The notes: generated by a model not told the origin, from the letters alone. DNA of 64,000 nt from Streptomyces sp. NRRL F-4489 (GCF_001509485.1 NZ_LLZI01000276.1:1-64000), one strand, 5' to 3'; positions 18,525 to 27,314 are shown, numbered from the stretch's first letter. Made by a program: numbers and translations.

Positions 18525-19343
18525 CTACGGCTTGCGGGCCACTCCCCCGTACTCGATCCACTCCAGCGTGAGCTGCCGGGGACCGGCGTCCGCCGGGTCC
18601 GGCCGCCAGGTGGAGACCTCCACCAGGCCCGGTTCCTCGATCTCCAACCCGTCGAGAAACGACCGGAGTTCATGCGCCTGGCGCACCCGGCCCCAGTTCC
18701 CCTGGGTGCTGACCCGCATGAACTCGGTGACGAAATCCCGAGTGGCGGCGTCCTCGCTCACCAGCTGACACACCACCAGAAAGCTGCCTGGCGCGAGCCG
18801 TTCGGCCACCCGGCGGACCAGTCCGGCCGGATCGTCGGCGTCCGGGATGCAGTGCAGCACCGAGACGAACAGCGCCGCGGTCGGCTCGTCCGGGTCGATC
18901 AGGCGGCGGACCTCCGGGCTGGCGAAGATACCGTCGGTGTCCCGCATATCGGCCTGGATGACCGCGGTGTTGTCGTTCTCCTCCAGCAGCGCCCGGCCGT
19001 GGGCCAGCACGATCGGGTCGTTGTCGATGTAGACGACCCGGGAGCGGGGGTCGACCCGCTGGGCTACCTCGTGGACGTTGTCCTGGGTGGGCAGGCCGGA
19101 GCCGTGGTCGAGGAACTGCCGGATGCCGCGCTCCTGCGCCAGCCAGCGCACCGCCCGGCGCAGGAACCGCCGGTTGTTGATGGCCAGCACCTGCGTACTG
19201 GGCACGACCTTGCTCAGCTCCTCGCAGGCGGTGCGGTCCACCGCGTAGTTGTCCTTGCCGCCGAGGTAGTAGTCGTACATCCGGGCCACGCTCGGGATGC
19301 TCACGTCAACGGCGCCGGACAGCGGCCGGATTTCTTGGCTCAT
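18525..19343 (-). CDS. SAM-dependent methyltransferase, DUF574 type
   Basis: 272-residue member of the actinobacterial S-adenosyl methyltransferase family formerly DUF574. Typical blocks are SIPSVARMYDYYLGGKDNYA at the start, RRAVRWLAQERGIRQFLDHG with SGLPTQDNVHEVAQ (SAM site I), VVYIDNDPIVLAHGRALL, and the late AALFVSVLHCIPDADDPAGL. Several paralogues occur per streptomycete genome and their substrates are unknown. ATG at 19343 has GGAAGAG upstream. It is divergent from the pseudo-ABC gene, so the PHO-box-like repeats at 19459-19502 lie upstream of both. Confidence 0.85.
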   Translation of the reverse strand: MSQEIRPLSGAVDVSIPSVARMYDYYLGGKDNYAVDRTACEELSKVVPSTQVLAINNRRFLRRAVRWLAQERGIRQFLDHGSGLPTQDNVHEVAQRVDPRSRVVYIDNDPIVLAHGRALLEENDNTAVIQADMRDTDGIFASPEVRRLIDPDEPTAALFVSVLHCIPDADDPAGLVRRVAERLAPGSFLVVCQLVSEDAATRDFVTEFMRVSTQGNWGRVRQAHELRSFLDGLEIEEPGLVEVSTWRPDPADAGPRQLTLEWIEYGGVARKP

Positions 19344-19458
19344 TCCCCACTCTTCCCGTCGGATTGCGGTGCCGGTAACCGTACGTCCGCCGGGCGCGGG
19401 CGCCAACTGCCCTGCTGGCGGCGGCAGTCGGGCCGGGCGCGAGCGGGCCGGGCGGCCT

Positions 19459-19502
19459 TCTCATCCGGCTCTCACCGTCCGCTCACACTCCGGTCACCCG
19501 GC
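19459..19502 (+). promoter_or_regulatory. Four 11-bp direct repeats resembling a PhoP box
   Basis: Four consecutive 11-bp units run without a gap: TCTCATCCGGC, TCTCACCGTCC, GCTCACACTCC, GGTCACCCGGC. Each has TCA at the same phase and C at the same later positions. Streptomyces PhoP binds PHO boxes made of 11-nt direct repeat units with a GTTCACC-like core, so this array fits in period, core and number. It ends 52 bp before the GTG of the degenerate ABC gene and lies about 115 bp from the divergent methyltransferase start. PhoP binding is inferred. Confidence 0.6.
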
Positions 19503-19554
19503 GTTTCTACGCTGGCGGGCGGGGCCGCGGCGGACGGCCCGGAGGAGAGCGCGC

Positions 19555-20316
19555 GTGTACCACCTGACCGGCGTGGAGAAGCACTACCGGCGCGGCGGTG
19601 ACGTGGTCCGGGTCCTGGACGGCGTCGACCTCTACGTACCGGACGGCACGGTGCTGGCCGTGCGGGGGCGGCCCGGTGCGGGCACGTCCACGCTGCTGCG
19701 GATCCTGGGCGGGCTGGAGCGCCCGACCCGGGGCCGGGTGCTGCTCGACGGCACGGATCTGGCCACCCTCACCGCGTCCCGGCTCGGCCGGCTGCGCGGC
19801 GACGCGATCGGCCTGCTGGGCGGTGCGGACGGCGGCGCCACCGGCCCGGCCGCCGGGGCGACGGCGCGGCAGTGGGTGGCCGCCGCGCTGGTCCCGCTGG
19901 GGCTGCGGCCCGCCGACCGCCGGGAGCTGGCCGGGGCGGCGCTGGCCGAGGTCGGACTGGCCTGGGCGGGCGAGGTGCCGCCGGGGCGCCTGCCCGCCTC
20001 CGCGCGGCGGCGCGCGGCGCTGGCCCGGGCGCTGGTCACCCGGCCCACCGTGCTGCTCGCGGACCGGCCGACCGCGGGCCTGCCGCCGGACGGGCGGGCG
20101 GAGTTCGCGGCGCTGCTGGCCCGGGTGTGCGGCGAGCGGCGGCTGACCTGCGTCCTGGCCACCGGCGACGAGGAGCTGCTCCGGTGCGCGGGCCGCCGGG
20201 TGGTGCTCGCCGGGGGCCGGCTGACCGCCGAGTGGCCGGCGGCCGGGGCGGGCCCGGTGGCCGGTAACGGGCGGGCCGGGGCCGCGGCCTGGTGCGGACG
20301 CGGCGCGGGCCGGTAG
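19555..20316 (+). CDS. Degenerate ABC-type ATPase (predicted pseudo-ATPase)
   Basis: 253-residue protein with the clear fold and order of a LolD/MacB-type ABC ATPase (HLTGVEKHYRRGGDVVRVLD, then RILGGLERPTRGRVLLDGTD). Every catalytic motif is altered. Walker A reads GRPGAGTST, with Thr44 in place of the essential Lys. LSGGQ is replaced by LPASA (146-150). Walker B LLADRP has Arg171 instead of the catalytic Glu. The switch His region VLATGDEE has Gly instead of His. The frame is intact and codon use normal, so the gene is probably selected for a non-ATPase role (regulator, scaffold). No permease gene is adjacent. GTG at 19555 follows GGAGGAG. Confidence 0.8.
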   Translation: MYHLTGVEKHYRRGGDVVRVLDGVDLYVPDGTVLAVRGRPGAGTSTLLRILGGLERPTRGRVLLDGTDLATLTASRLGRLRGDAIGLLGGADGGATGPAAGATARQWVAAALVPLGLRPADRRELAGAALAEVGLAWAGEVPPGRLPASARRRAALARALVTRPTVLLADRPTAGLPPDGRAEFAALLARVCGERRLTCVLATGDEELLRCAGRRVVLAGGRLTAEWPAAGAGPVAGNGRAGAAAWCGRGAGR

Positions 20317-20325
20317 AAGAGGACC

Positions 20326-21228
20326 ATGACCACAGAGCAGAGCGAGTCCCCCGGGCAGGCGCCGTCGAAGCCGTCCGCCGCCACCGCGTCCGGCCTCCCG
20401 GACACCGCGGAGATGGTGCGCGCCAACGAGGCCAACTGGGACGCCCGCACCCCGGTGCACGCGGCCAGCGCGTTCTACGGCCTGGACGGGTCCCGGCGCC
20501 CCGACGACTGGTTCGCACCGTTCGAATGGGACGACCTCGGCGAGCTGGCGGACCGCGACGTCCTGCACCTCCAGTGCCATCTGGGCACCGAGACCGCGGC
20601 GTTCGCCGACCGGGGCGCGCGGGCGGTGGGCCTGGACTTCTCCGCCGAGGCGGTCGCGCAGGCCCGGCGGATCGCCGAACGGACCGGCCGGGAGCTGGAG
20701 TTCGTCCGGTCCGACGTCTACCGCGCGCGGGAGGCGCTCGGCGACCGCCGCTTCGACGTGATCTACACCGGCAAGGGCGCGGTGTGCTACCTCCCCGACC
20801 TGGCCGCCTGGGCCCGCACGGTCGCCGGACTGCTGCGGCCCGGCGGCACGTTCTACCTGGTGGAGTTCCACCCGCTGCTGAACGCCCTCGGCCCCACCCC
20901 GCCCGCGGACCCGGACACCCCGCCGCTGCTGCTCCGCCACGACTACCTCGCGGGCCGGGGCGCGCTGCGCAGCGACACCCCGACGACGTACACCGACGGT
21001 CCGCCGCTGGCCGGCGCCACGACGAGCTACGAGTGGCGGCACGGCATCGGCGAGGTGGTGAACGCGGTGGTCGGGGCCGGGCTCGCGGTGCGCACGCTGC
21101 GGGAGGTCGCGTCGCTGCCGTGGCCGCGGTTCGCGTCGATGGTGCCGGACGGCCACGGCTGGTGGCGGCTGCCGGACGCCGAACCGATCCTGCCGATGCT
21201 GTACGCGCTGAAGGCGGTCAAGCCGTAG
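20326..21228 (+). CDS. Class I SAM-dependent methyltransferase
   Basis: 300-residue methyltransferase. Motif I reads VLHLQCHLGTETAAFADRGA, followed by VGLDFSAEAVAQARRIAERT (motif II) and FDVIYTGKGAVCYLPDLAAW (motif IV), with LLRPGGTFYLVEFHP as the post-IV strand; all fit the Methyltransf_25 type. A C-terminal part with TTSYEWRHGIGEVVNAVVGA and WWRLPDAEPILPMLYALKA shapes the substrate pocket. Its ATG lies nine bases after the pseudo-ABC stop with GAGGA upstream, so the two are likely one transcription unit. The substrate is unknown. Confidence 0.88.
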   Translation: MTTEQSESPGQAPSKPSAATASGLPDTAEMVRANEANWDARTPVHAASAFYGLDGSRRPDDWFAPFEWDDLGELADRDVLHLQCHLGTETAAFADRGARAVGLDFSAEAVAQARRIAERTGRELEFVRSDVYRAREALGDRRFDVIYTGKGAVCYLPDLAAWARTVAGLLRPGGTFYLVEFHPLLNALGPTPPADPDTPPLLLRHDYLAGRGALRSDTPTTYTDGPPLAGATTSYEWRHGIGEVVNAVVGAGLAVRTLREVASLPWPRFASMVPDGHGWWRLPDAEPILPMLYALKAVKP

Positions 21229-21247
21229 CGCGGCCTCGGCCCCGGGG

Positions 21248-21682
21248 TCAGCGGGCGCGGCGGTAGACCGAGCGGAGCAGCTGGTCCTTGGCCGGGCCGG
21301 TGACCCGCCACCGCAGGTGCCAGCGGTCCGCATTCAGCGCGGTGAAGGTGCCCTCGTAGCGGTCGGCGGCGCAGGGGTGGTGGGCGGTCCAGCGGCCGGT
21401 GCGCAGGTCGAGATCGTGGAAGGGGCGGCCGTCGGCGAACGTGACCGCGGCGGTGCCGTCCGGGCGGGGGCCGATCCGCAGTGTGCGGGTCGCCGGGTGG
21501 ACGGTGCCCTGCCAGGTCAGCTCGCCCTCCTCGAGGTGGACCAGGGTCCCGCCGGGGCCGTCCGGGCGGATCTCGGCGGTGCCGCGGAAGCTGCCCTCCG
21601 TGCCGGTCCGCAGGTCGTGGACGGCGCGCTCGATGTGCCAGCGGCCGGTGAGGTAGGCGGCGGTGTCGGCGACGGCGTACAT
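21248..21682 (-). CDS. DUF6314-like protein
   Basis: 144-residue cytoplasmic protein, lipocalin-like in pattern and, from memory, matching DUF6314. Repeated short beta strands carry YLTGRWHIERAVHDLRTGTE, FRGTAEIRPDG, LTWQGTVHPATRTLRI, the paired FADGRPFHDLDLRTGRW and HHPCAADRYEGTFTALNADR, then WHLRWRVTGPAKDQLLRSVY. The family has no assigned biochemical function. ATG at 21682 was preferred over one eleven codons earlier because it starts the conserved region. It converges on the methyltransferase and is divergent from the aldehyde dehydrogenase. Confidence 0.7.
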   Translation of the reverse strand: MYAVADTAAYLTGRWHIERAVHDLRTGTEGSFRGTAEIRPDGPGGTLVHLEEGELTWQGTVHPATRTLRIGPRPDGTAAVTFADGRPFHDLDLRTGRWTAHHPCAADRYEGTFTALNADRWHLRWRVTGPAKDQLLRSVYRRAR

Positions 21683-21900
21683 GGCCCCATTCTCGCCGCG
21701 GCGGCGGGCGGTCACCCCATCGGCCCCACCGGCGGTCCGGCCCGGCGGCGCCCCGGCCGCGCACCGTGCGGTCCGGGTGCGCCCGCCTTACGCTCGGTAC
21801 CGGCCTCACCACCGAGGGGGACCACCGCGCCCGGCCGCCCGTACGGCCGCGCCGCCCGTCCCCGGCCCGGACCGGACCGCGAGACCCGAAAGGCGCACCC

Positions 21901-23370
21901 ATGCCGGAGCTGTTCATCGGCGGTCAGTGGACCGCGGCGGCCGACGGGCGGGTGCGGGAGATCCGCTGCCCGGCGGACGGCACACCGGTCGCGACCGTGG
22001 ACGAGGGCGGACCGAAGGACGCGGCCGCGGCGGTGGCCGCCGCCCGGCTGGCGTTCGACGACGGCCCCTGGCCGCGCACCCCGGCCGCCGAGCGGGGCCG
22101 GGTGGTGGTGCGGGTCGCGGAGCTGCTGGAGCGCGACCGGGACGCGCTGGCCCGGGCCGAGTCGCTGGACACCGGCAAGCGGCTGGTGGAGAGCGGCTAC
22201 GACATGGACGACATCGCGGGCTGCTTCCGCTACTTCGGCCATCTCGCGGCGGCCGGCGGCGGCGACCGGGTGGTGGACGCCGGGAACGACGCGGTGGAGA
22301 GCACCGTGCAGCATGAGCCGGTCGGCGTCTGCGCGCTGATCACACCGTGGAACTATCCGCTGCTCCAGACCGCCTGGAAGGTCGCCCCGGCGCTGGCCGC
22401 GGGCAACACCTTCGTCCTCAAGCCCAGCGAGCTGACCCCGCACACCGCGATCCACCTGATGCGGCTGCTGGCGGAGGCCGGGGTGCCGGACGGGGCGGCC
22501 AACCTCGTCCTGGGCACCGGCCCGCTGGTCGGCGCACCGCTGACCGAGGATCCGCGGGTGGACATGGTGTCGTTCACCGGCGGACTGGCCACCGGGCGGC
22601 GGATCATGGCCGCGGCGGCGCCCACGGTGAAGAAGATCGCCCTGGAGCTGGGCGGCAAGAACGCCAATATCGTCTTCGCCGACGCGGACTTCGACACCGC
22701 GGTGGACTACGCGCTGACGGCGGTGTTCCTGCACTCCGGGCAGGTGTGCTCGGCCGGGGCGCGGCTGCTGGTGGAGGACGGGCTGCACGACCGGTTCGTC
22801 ACCGAGCTGGTGGACCGGGCGCGGCGGATCCGGCTCGGCGGCCCGTTCGACGAGCGGGCGCACACCGGTCCGCTGATCTCCGCGGAGCACCGGGCGAAGG
22901 TCGCGGCGTATGTGGCGGCCGGGCTGGCGGAGGGCGCGGTGCTGCGCTGCGGCGGCGCGCCGCCGGACGATCCGGAGCTGGCCGACGGCTTCTACTACCT
23001 GCCGACGGTGCTGGACGAGTGCACCCCGGACATGTCGGTGGTGCGGGACGAGTCGTTCGGTCCGGTGCTGACGGTGGAGCGGTTCCGTACGGAGGCGGAG
23101 GCGGTGTCGCTGGCCAATGACACGGTGTACGGGCTGGCGGGGGCGGTGTGGACGGGGGACGCGGGGCGCGCGCACCGGGTCGCGGACCGGCTGCGGGCCG
23201 GCACGGTGTGGATCAACGACTTCCATCCGTACGTACCGCAGGCCGAGTGGGGCGGGATGAAGCAGTCCGGGATCGGGCGGGAGCTGGGGCCGGCCGGGCT
23301 GGCGGAGTACCTGGAGGCCAAGCACGTCTGGCGGAACACCGCGCCGCGGCCGCAGCGGTGGTTCGGGTGA
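21901..23370 (+). CDS. NAD(P)-dependent aldehyde dehydrogenase (betaine/aminoaldehyde type)
   Basis: 489-residue aldehyde dehydrogenase. Rossmann and catalytic features are complete: [20 protein letters not shown] with [27 protein letters not shown], catalytic Glu249 in LELGGKNAN, nucleophile Cys283 in [11 protein letters not shown], and [12 protein letters not shown]. By eye it is nearest the betaine-aldehyde and gamma-aminobutyraldehyde dehydrogenases, so it may oxidise an aminoaldehyde from choline or polyamine breakdown. ATG at 21901 is preceded by AAAGG. Its stop overlaps the GTG of the permease gene, so uptake and oxidation are genetically coupled. The exact substrate is not determined. 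Confidence 0.9.
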   Translation: MPELFIGGQWTAAADGRVREIRCPADGTPVATVDEGGPKDAAAAVAAARLAFDDGPWPRTPAAERGRVVVRVAELLERDRDALARAESLDTGKRLVESGYDMDDIAGCFRYFGHLAAAGGGDRVVDAGNDAVESTVQHEPVGVCALITPWNYPLLQTAWKVAPALAAGNTFVLKPSELTPHTAIHLMRLLAEAGVPDGAANLVLGTGPLVGAPLTEDPRVDMVSFTGGLATGRRIMAAAAPTVKKIALELGGKNANIVFADADFDTAVDYALTAVFLHSGQVCSAGARLLVEDGLHDRFVTELVDRARRIRLGGPFDERAHTGPLISAEHRAKVAAYVAAGLAEGAVLRCGGAPPDDPELADGFYYLPTVLDECTPDMSVVRDESFGPVLTVERFRTEAEAVSLANDTVYGLAGAVWTGDAGRAHRVADRLRAGTVWINDFHPYVPQAEWGGMKQSGIGRELGPAGLAEYLEAKHVWRNTAPRPQRWFG

Positions 23371-24935
23371 CGGGTCCGGGCGGGCCGGCCGGCGACGCCG
23401 GACACGACGACGGGCACGACGACGGGGCGCTGGCCGAGCTGGGGTACAAGCCCGAACTCAAGCGCACGCTGGGCAACTTCCACACCTTCGCCGCCGGTAT
23501 CAGCTATATCTCCATCCTCACCGGCACCTTCCAGCTGTTCTACTTCGGGGTGAGCCACGGCGGTCCGGCGTACTGGTGGTCCTGGCCGATGGTCTTCTGC
23601 GGGCAGCTGATGGTGGCGCTGTGCTTCTGCGAGCTGGCCGGCCGCTATCCGGTGGCCGGGTCGGTCTACAACTGGGCGAAGAAGCTGGGCGGTCCGCATG
23701 TGGGCTGGCTCGGCGGCTGGATGATGCTGACCGCGTCGATGGTGTCGCTGGCCGCGGTGGCGCTGGCGTACCAGGTGACGCTGCCGCAGATCTCGGCGTT
23801 CTTCCAGGTCATCGGGGACGGCACCGGGAAGACCGACGCGGCGGCCAACGCGGTGCTGCTGGGCACCGTCCTGATCACCTTCACGACGCTGGTCAACGCC
23901 TTCGGGGTGAAGCTGATGGCGCGGATCAACTCGGCGGGTGTGGCCATCGAGCTGGTCGCGGCGGTGGTGCTGATCCTGCTGCTGGCCGCGCATCTGGCCC
24001 GGGGCCCGTCCGCGGTGACCCAGACGTTCGGGCACGGCCGCGGGGAGAGCCTGGGGTATCTCGGCGCGTTCCTGACCGCCTCGCTGGCCTCGGCGTATGT
24101 CATGTACGGCTTCGACACCGCCTCGTCGCTGGGCGAGGAGTCCCGGGACCCGGCCCGCAACGCGCCGCGCGCGATCCTGCGGGCGCTGTGCGCCTCGTTC
24201 CTGATCGGCGGCCTGATCCTGCTGTTCGCGCTGCTCTCCGCGCCCGATCTGCGCGATCCGCGGCTGGCGGCGGACGGGCTGCAGTACGTGGTGCTGGCGA
24301 CGCTCGGGCCGGCGGTCGGGCAGGCGGTGCTGTGGTGCGTGGTCATCGCGATCACGGTGTGCGAACTGGCCGTGCACACCGCGGCGATCCGGCTGGCGTT
24401 CGCGATGGCCCGGGACACCAATCTGCCGGCGTCGGCCCGGCTGGCGCGGGTCAGCCCGCGCTTCCAGACGCCGGTGCTGCCGGCGGTGGTCATCGGACTG
24501 GTGGGGATCGCGATCCTGCTGCTCAACGTCAACCAGCCGCAGATCTTCTCGGTGATCACCAGTATCGCGATCATCATGATCTATCTGGCGTATGTGATGG
24601 TGACGCTGCCGATGCTGGTCCGGCGGCTGCGCGGCACCTGGCCGCCACCGGGGCCCGGCACGTTCTCGCTGGGCCGGTTCGGGCTGCCGGTGAACGTGCT
24701 GGCGGTGGCGTGGGGCCTGGCGATGTCGGTGAACCTCGCCTGGCCGCGGGCCGCGGTCTACAACGCCACCGGCCCGCAGCACTGGTATCTGCGGTGGGGC
24801 GCGTTCCTGTTCATCGGCGTGGTGGCGCTGGGCGGCTTCGCGTACTACTGGTGCGTCCAGCGCCACCGCACGGGGGTGCTGGCCGCGCACGCCGCGGGCG
24901 GCGGGGAGGCCGACGAGGCGGCCCCGGCGCCCTGA
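23367..24935 (+). CDS. APC-superfamily amino acid/amine permease
   Basis: 522-residue integral membrane transporter with about 12 hydrophobic helices. A short acidic N-terminus is followed by LGYKPELKRTLGNFHTFAAG, typical of the amino acid/choline transporter branch of the APC superfamily. Conserved features include FYFGVSHGGPAYWWSWPMVF, ELAGRYPVAGSVYNWAKKLG and GFDTASSLGEESRDPARNAP. The GTG start overlaps the dehydrogenase stop (GTGA), so the pair likely imports and oxidises one class of compound, such as GABA, a polyamine or choline. A GC hairpin at 24937-24956 follows. Substrate unknown. Confidence 0.88.
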   Translation: MTGPGGPAGDAGHDDGHDDGALAELGYKPELKRTLGNFHTFAAGISYISILTGTFQLFYFGVSHGGPAYWWSWPMVFCGQLMVALCFCELAGRYPVAGSVYNWAKKLGGPHVGWLGGWMMLTASMVSLAAVALAYQVTLPQISAFFQVIGDGTGKTDAAANAVLLGTVLITFTTLVNAFGVKLMARINSAGVAIELVAAVVLILLLAAHLARGPSAVTQTFGHGRGESLGYLGAFLTASLASAYVMYGFDTASSLGEESRDPARNAPRAILRALCASFLIGGLILLFALLSAPDLRDPRLAADGLQYVVLATLGPAVGQAVLWCVVIAITVCELAVHTAAIRLAFAMARDTNLPASARLARVSPRFQTPVLPAVVIGLVGIAILLLNVNQPQIFSVITSIAIIMIYLAYVMVTLPMLVRRLRGTWPPPGPGTFSLGRFGLPVNVLAVAWGLAMSVNLAWPRAAVYNATGPQHWYLRWGAFLFIGVVALGGFAYYWCVQRHRTGVLAAHAAGGGEADEAAPAP

Positions 24936-24936
24936 C

Positions 24937-24956
24937 CCGCGGCGGGCGGGCCGCGG
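24937..24956. terminator. Hairpin between convergent permease and Ni/Co transporter genes
   Basis: CCGCGGC (24937-24943) and GCCGCGG (24950-24956) form a perfect 7-bp stem with a 6-base loop, directly after the permease stop and before the convergent transporter stop at 24966. Confidence 0.45.
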
Positions 24957-24965
24957 CGCGGGCGG

Positions 24966-26126
24966 TCAGTCGGCGGCCGGTTCGGCCGCGGCCGGCTGGA
25001 CGTGCGCGGTCCACTTCTCCTCGATCCGGGCGGCCTTCCACACCACCAGGGCCACGATCCAGGTGACGAAGAACAGGCCGACGATGACGAAGCCGACCAT
25101 GTTGAGGTCCAGCCCGCCGATCCAGTCCCAGAACGCGCCGTGCAGGTCCAGCTTGTCGGCGAGCAGGCCGAGCAGCTCCACCGTCCCGATGATCAGGGCG
25201 ACGGCGACCGACAGGCCGGTGATGGTGAGGTTGTAGTAGACCTTGCGGACCGGCTTGGAGAACGCCCAGCCGTAGGCGAAGTTCATGAACGAGCCGTCGA
25301 TGGTGTCCAGCAGGCTCATCCCGGCGGCGAACAGCACCGGCAGGCAGAGGATCGCGTACCAGGGCAGTCCGGAGGCGGCGCCGGAGCCGGCCAGCACCAG
25401 CAGCGCGACCTCGGTGGCGGTGTCGAAGCCGAGGCCGAAGAGCAGGCCGAGCGGGTACATCTGCCATGGCTTGGTGATCGACTTCATCACGCGGCCCAGC
25501 AGGCGGTTCATCAGGCCGCGGTTGTTGAGCTGCTCCTCCAGCGCCGCCTCGTCGAAGTCGCCGGCCCGCATCCGCCGGAAGACGCCCCAGATGCCGGCCA
25601 GGATGACGAGGTTGATCGCGGCGATGACGTAGAGGAAGACGCCGGAGACGGTGGTGCCGATCAGCCCGGTGATCGCGTGGAGTTCGGAGTTGTCGTCCTT
25701 GACCGGTCCGGCGAGCGCCTTGACGCCGAGGGAGAGCAGGAACGCCAGCCCGAAGACGATGCTGGAGTGGCCCAGCGAGAACCAGAAGCCGACCGACAGC
25801 GGCCGCTGGCCCTCGTGCATCAGCTTGCGGGTGGTGTTGTCGATGGCGGCGATGTGGTCGGCGTCGAAGGCGTGCCGCATACCGAGGGTGTACGCGGTCA
25901 CGCCGATGCCGATGCCGAAGCTCTTGGTGCCCAGGCTGTAGTGCTCCGGGGCCACGATCGCCACCAGCGTGAACCAGCCGATGACGTGGAGCGCGAGGAT
26001 GAACCCGGCCATACCGGCCATCCGCCCCCACTCGGCGCGGGTCATCGACCGCGCTATCCGCTGCCGGCGCGACGGCGGGGCCTGACCGGCGAGGGTCGGG
26101 GAGGGGGAGGTAGGCATCGGTGACAC
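24966..26126 (-). CDS. HoxN/NixA-family nickel/cobalt permease (NiCoT)
   Basis: 386-residue secondary transporter for Ni2+ and/or Co2+ in the cytoplasmic membrane. The family signature in helix 2 is intact: RHAFDADHIAAIDNTTRKL, with His85, Asp90 and His91 as HX4DH. Other NiCoT blocks are GFWFSLGHSSIVFGLAF, LGFDTATEVALLVL and GMSLLDTIDGSFMNFAYGWA. Charged loops and about eight helices match the class. I took GTG at 26126 (AAGAAAG upstream); ATG at 26117 is the alternative. A Nur-like dyad lies about 70 bp upstream. In streptomycetes nickel serves the Ni superoxide dismutase and urease, cobalt serves B12, and the B12-dependent mutase lies 12 kb away. Metal preference is not visible. Confidence 0.93.
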   Translation of the reverse strand: MSPMPTSPSPTLAGQAPPSRRQRIARSMTRAEWGRMAGMAGFILALHVIGWFTLVAIVAPEHYSLGTKSFGIGIGVTAYTLGMRHAFDADHIAAIDNTTRKLMHEGQRPLSVGFWFSLGHSSIVFGLAFLLSLGVKALAGPVKDDNSELHAITGLIGTTVSGVFLYVIAAINLVILAGIWGVFRRMRAGDFDEAALEEQLNNRGLMNRLLGRVMKSITKPWQMYPLGLLFGLGFDTATEVALLVLAGSGAASGLPWYAILCLPVLFAAGMSLLDTIDGSFMNFAYGWAFSKPVRKVYYNLTITGLSVAVALIIGTVELLGLLADKLDLHGAFWDWIGGLDLNMVGFVIVGLFFVTWIVALVVWKAARIEEKWTAHVQPAAAEPAAD

Positions 26127-26188
26127 TGCTCGCTTTCTTCTTCCGCCCCGGCCTCCGCCAGGGCACCCCGCCTACATTCCCGCTGGTT

Positions 26189-26220
26189 GGTTTTAGTTGC
26201 AACCAATGTGCAGTAAAACC
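26189..26220 (-). promoter_or_regulatory. Nur-like metal operator upstream of the nickel/cobalt permease
   Basis: GGTTTTA (26189-26195) and TAAAACC (26214-26220) are perfect inverted arms around an AT-rich centre holding TTGCAA-N5-GTGCAG (26197-26213). The Streptomyces nickel repressor Nur is reported to bind TTGCAA-N5-TTGCAA-like sequences, so this matches one half perfectly and the other in four of six bases. It lies about 63-94 bp upstream of the permease GTG, a good operator position. Regulation by nickel through Nur is inferred. Confidence 0.5.
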
Positions 26221-26266
26221 TTGCGTGCCTGGTCAGGCGGCGTGGGGCAGGGGTGCGCGGCGAGGA

Positions 26267-27199
26267 TCAGTGGTGGTGGCCGTTCTCCGTCGCGCCCGGA
26301 GCGGCCTGGGCGCCGTCCCCGGGGGCGCCGGCCGTACGGACGGTGAAGGCGGCGGTGTGGACCGTCCCCCGGTGCCGGAAGTCGAGGAAGAGGCGGTAGG
26401 TGCCGGCGCTCGGCGCGGTGGCGGTGAAGGACACCTCGGGGCCGGCCGGTGTCCGCCGGTCACCCGCTTCGCCGTTGGGGTGGACGTGCAGATAGGCCAG
26501 ATCGCCGGAGCGCAGCGCGACCAGGTGCCCGTACGCGCCGAGGTAGGGGTCGAGGTCGGTGACCGGCTTGCCGTCCTTGGTGACGCGCAGCGTCAGGGCG
26601 GCGGGCGCGCCGGGGCGGAGGGTGCCGTCGAGGGTGACGCGGTAGCCGTCGGTCTCGGCGGTGGCGGCGGGCGGAGGCAGCTCGGCGGGCCGGTACGTGC
26701 CGGTGACCGCCAGGTCGGCGCCGAGCGTGCGGCCCTCCTGGGCGCCCTCGGGGGTGAAGTCGGCGAAGACGCGGTACCCGCCGGCCGCGGGCAGGTCGGC
26801 CGGGGTTGACCAGGTGCCGTCCGCGGCCCGCCGCGGGTGGAGGTGGCGGAAGACCGACAGGTCCCGGGACGCCACGATGAAGTGCAGCTCCTTGCCGTGC
26901 TCCCGGCGGTAGGCGGTGACCGGGCGGCCGGTGCGGTCGTCGCGGACCGCGAAGCGCAGTTCGGCGGGGGCGCCGGCGGCGACGGCCGGGGTCTTCAGGT
27001 CGAGGGTGTAGCCGCCCTCGGAGACCTGGAGCCCGCCGGGGGTTTCCGCCGCCTGGCCCTTCCCCGCCGTATGGCCGGCGTGCGCGGGGGCCGGGGCGTC
27101 CGCCGCCACGGGGCCCATCGCCGCGCCCACGCCGTAGGCGGTGCCGAAGGCCGCGGCGAGCGCGGTGGCGAAGAGGCCGGCTTTCAGTCCGGTGTGCAT
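26267..27199 (-). CDS. Secreted copper-associated protein (His-rich C-terminus)
   Basis: 310-residue exported protein. The signal peptide is about residues 1-33 (MHTGLKAGLFATALAAAFGT). The mature part has two similar beta-sandwich halves, each with an HFIVASRDLSVFRHLHPRRA-like strand: one near residue 115, the second as HLVALRSGDLAYLHVHPNGE near 235. It ends NGHHH. Histidines in these strands and the C-terminus suggest metal binding. It is divergent from the Cu+-ATPase across three CsoR-like palindromes, which ties it to copper stress. GGAGGGAACG precedes ATG 27199. It may bind or buffer copper outside the membrane; not demonstrated for this family. Confidence 0.75.
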   Translation of the reverse strand: MHTGLKAGLFATALAAAFGTAYGVGAAMGPVAADAPAPAHAGHTAGKGQAAETPGGLQVSEGGYTLDLKTPAVAAGAPAELRFAVRDDRTGRPVTAYRREHGKELHFIVASRDLSVFRHLHPRRAADGTWSTPADLPAAGGYRVFADFTPEGAQEGRTLGADLAVTGTYRPAELPPPAATAETDGYRVTLDGTLRPGAPAALTLRVTKDGKPVTDLDPYLGAYGHLVALRSGDLAYLHVHPNGEAGDRRTPAGPEVSFTATAPSAGTYRLFLDFRHRGTVHTAAFTVRTAGAPGDGAQAAPGATENGHHH

Positions 27200-27275
27200 G
27201 GTGCGTTCCCTCCCCGAACGGGCCGCGGGCGGCGGGTGCCGCGAGCGAACGCGGCCGTTCAGCTCGGGCCAGACA

Positions 27276-27292
27276 ATACCCCCTGGGGGTAT
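27276..27292. promoter_or_regulatory. CsoR-type palindrome 1
   Basis: A 17-bp perfect palindrome, ATACCCCC-T-GGGGGTAT, lies 77 bp upstream of the secreted copper protein start. It matches the GC-centred, ATAC/GTAT-ended sites bound by copper-sensing CsoR repressors of actinomycetes. It sits between the two divergent copper genes and probably serves the leftward promoter. Confidence 0.75.
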
Positions 27293-27314
27293 CTCGTCAA
27301 GCAACCGGACCCCC

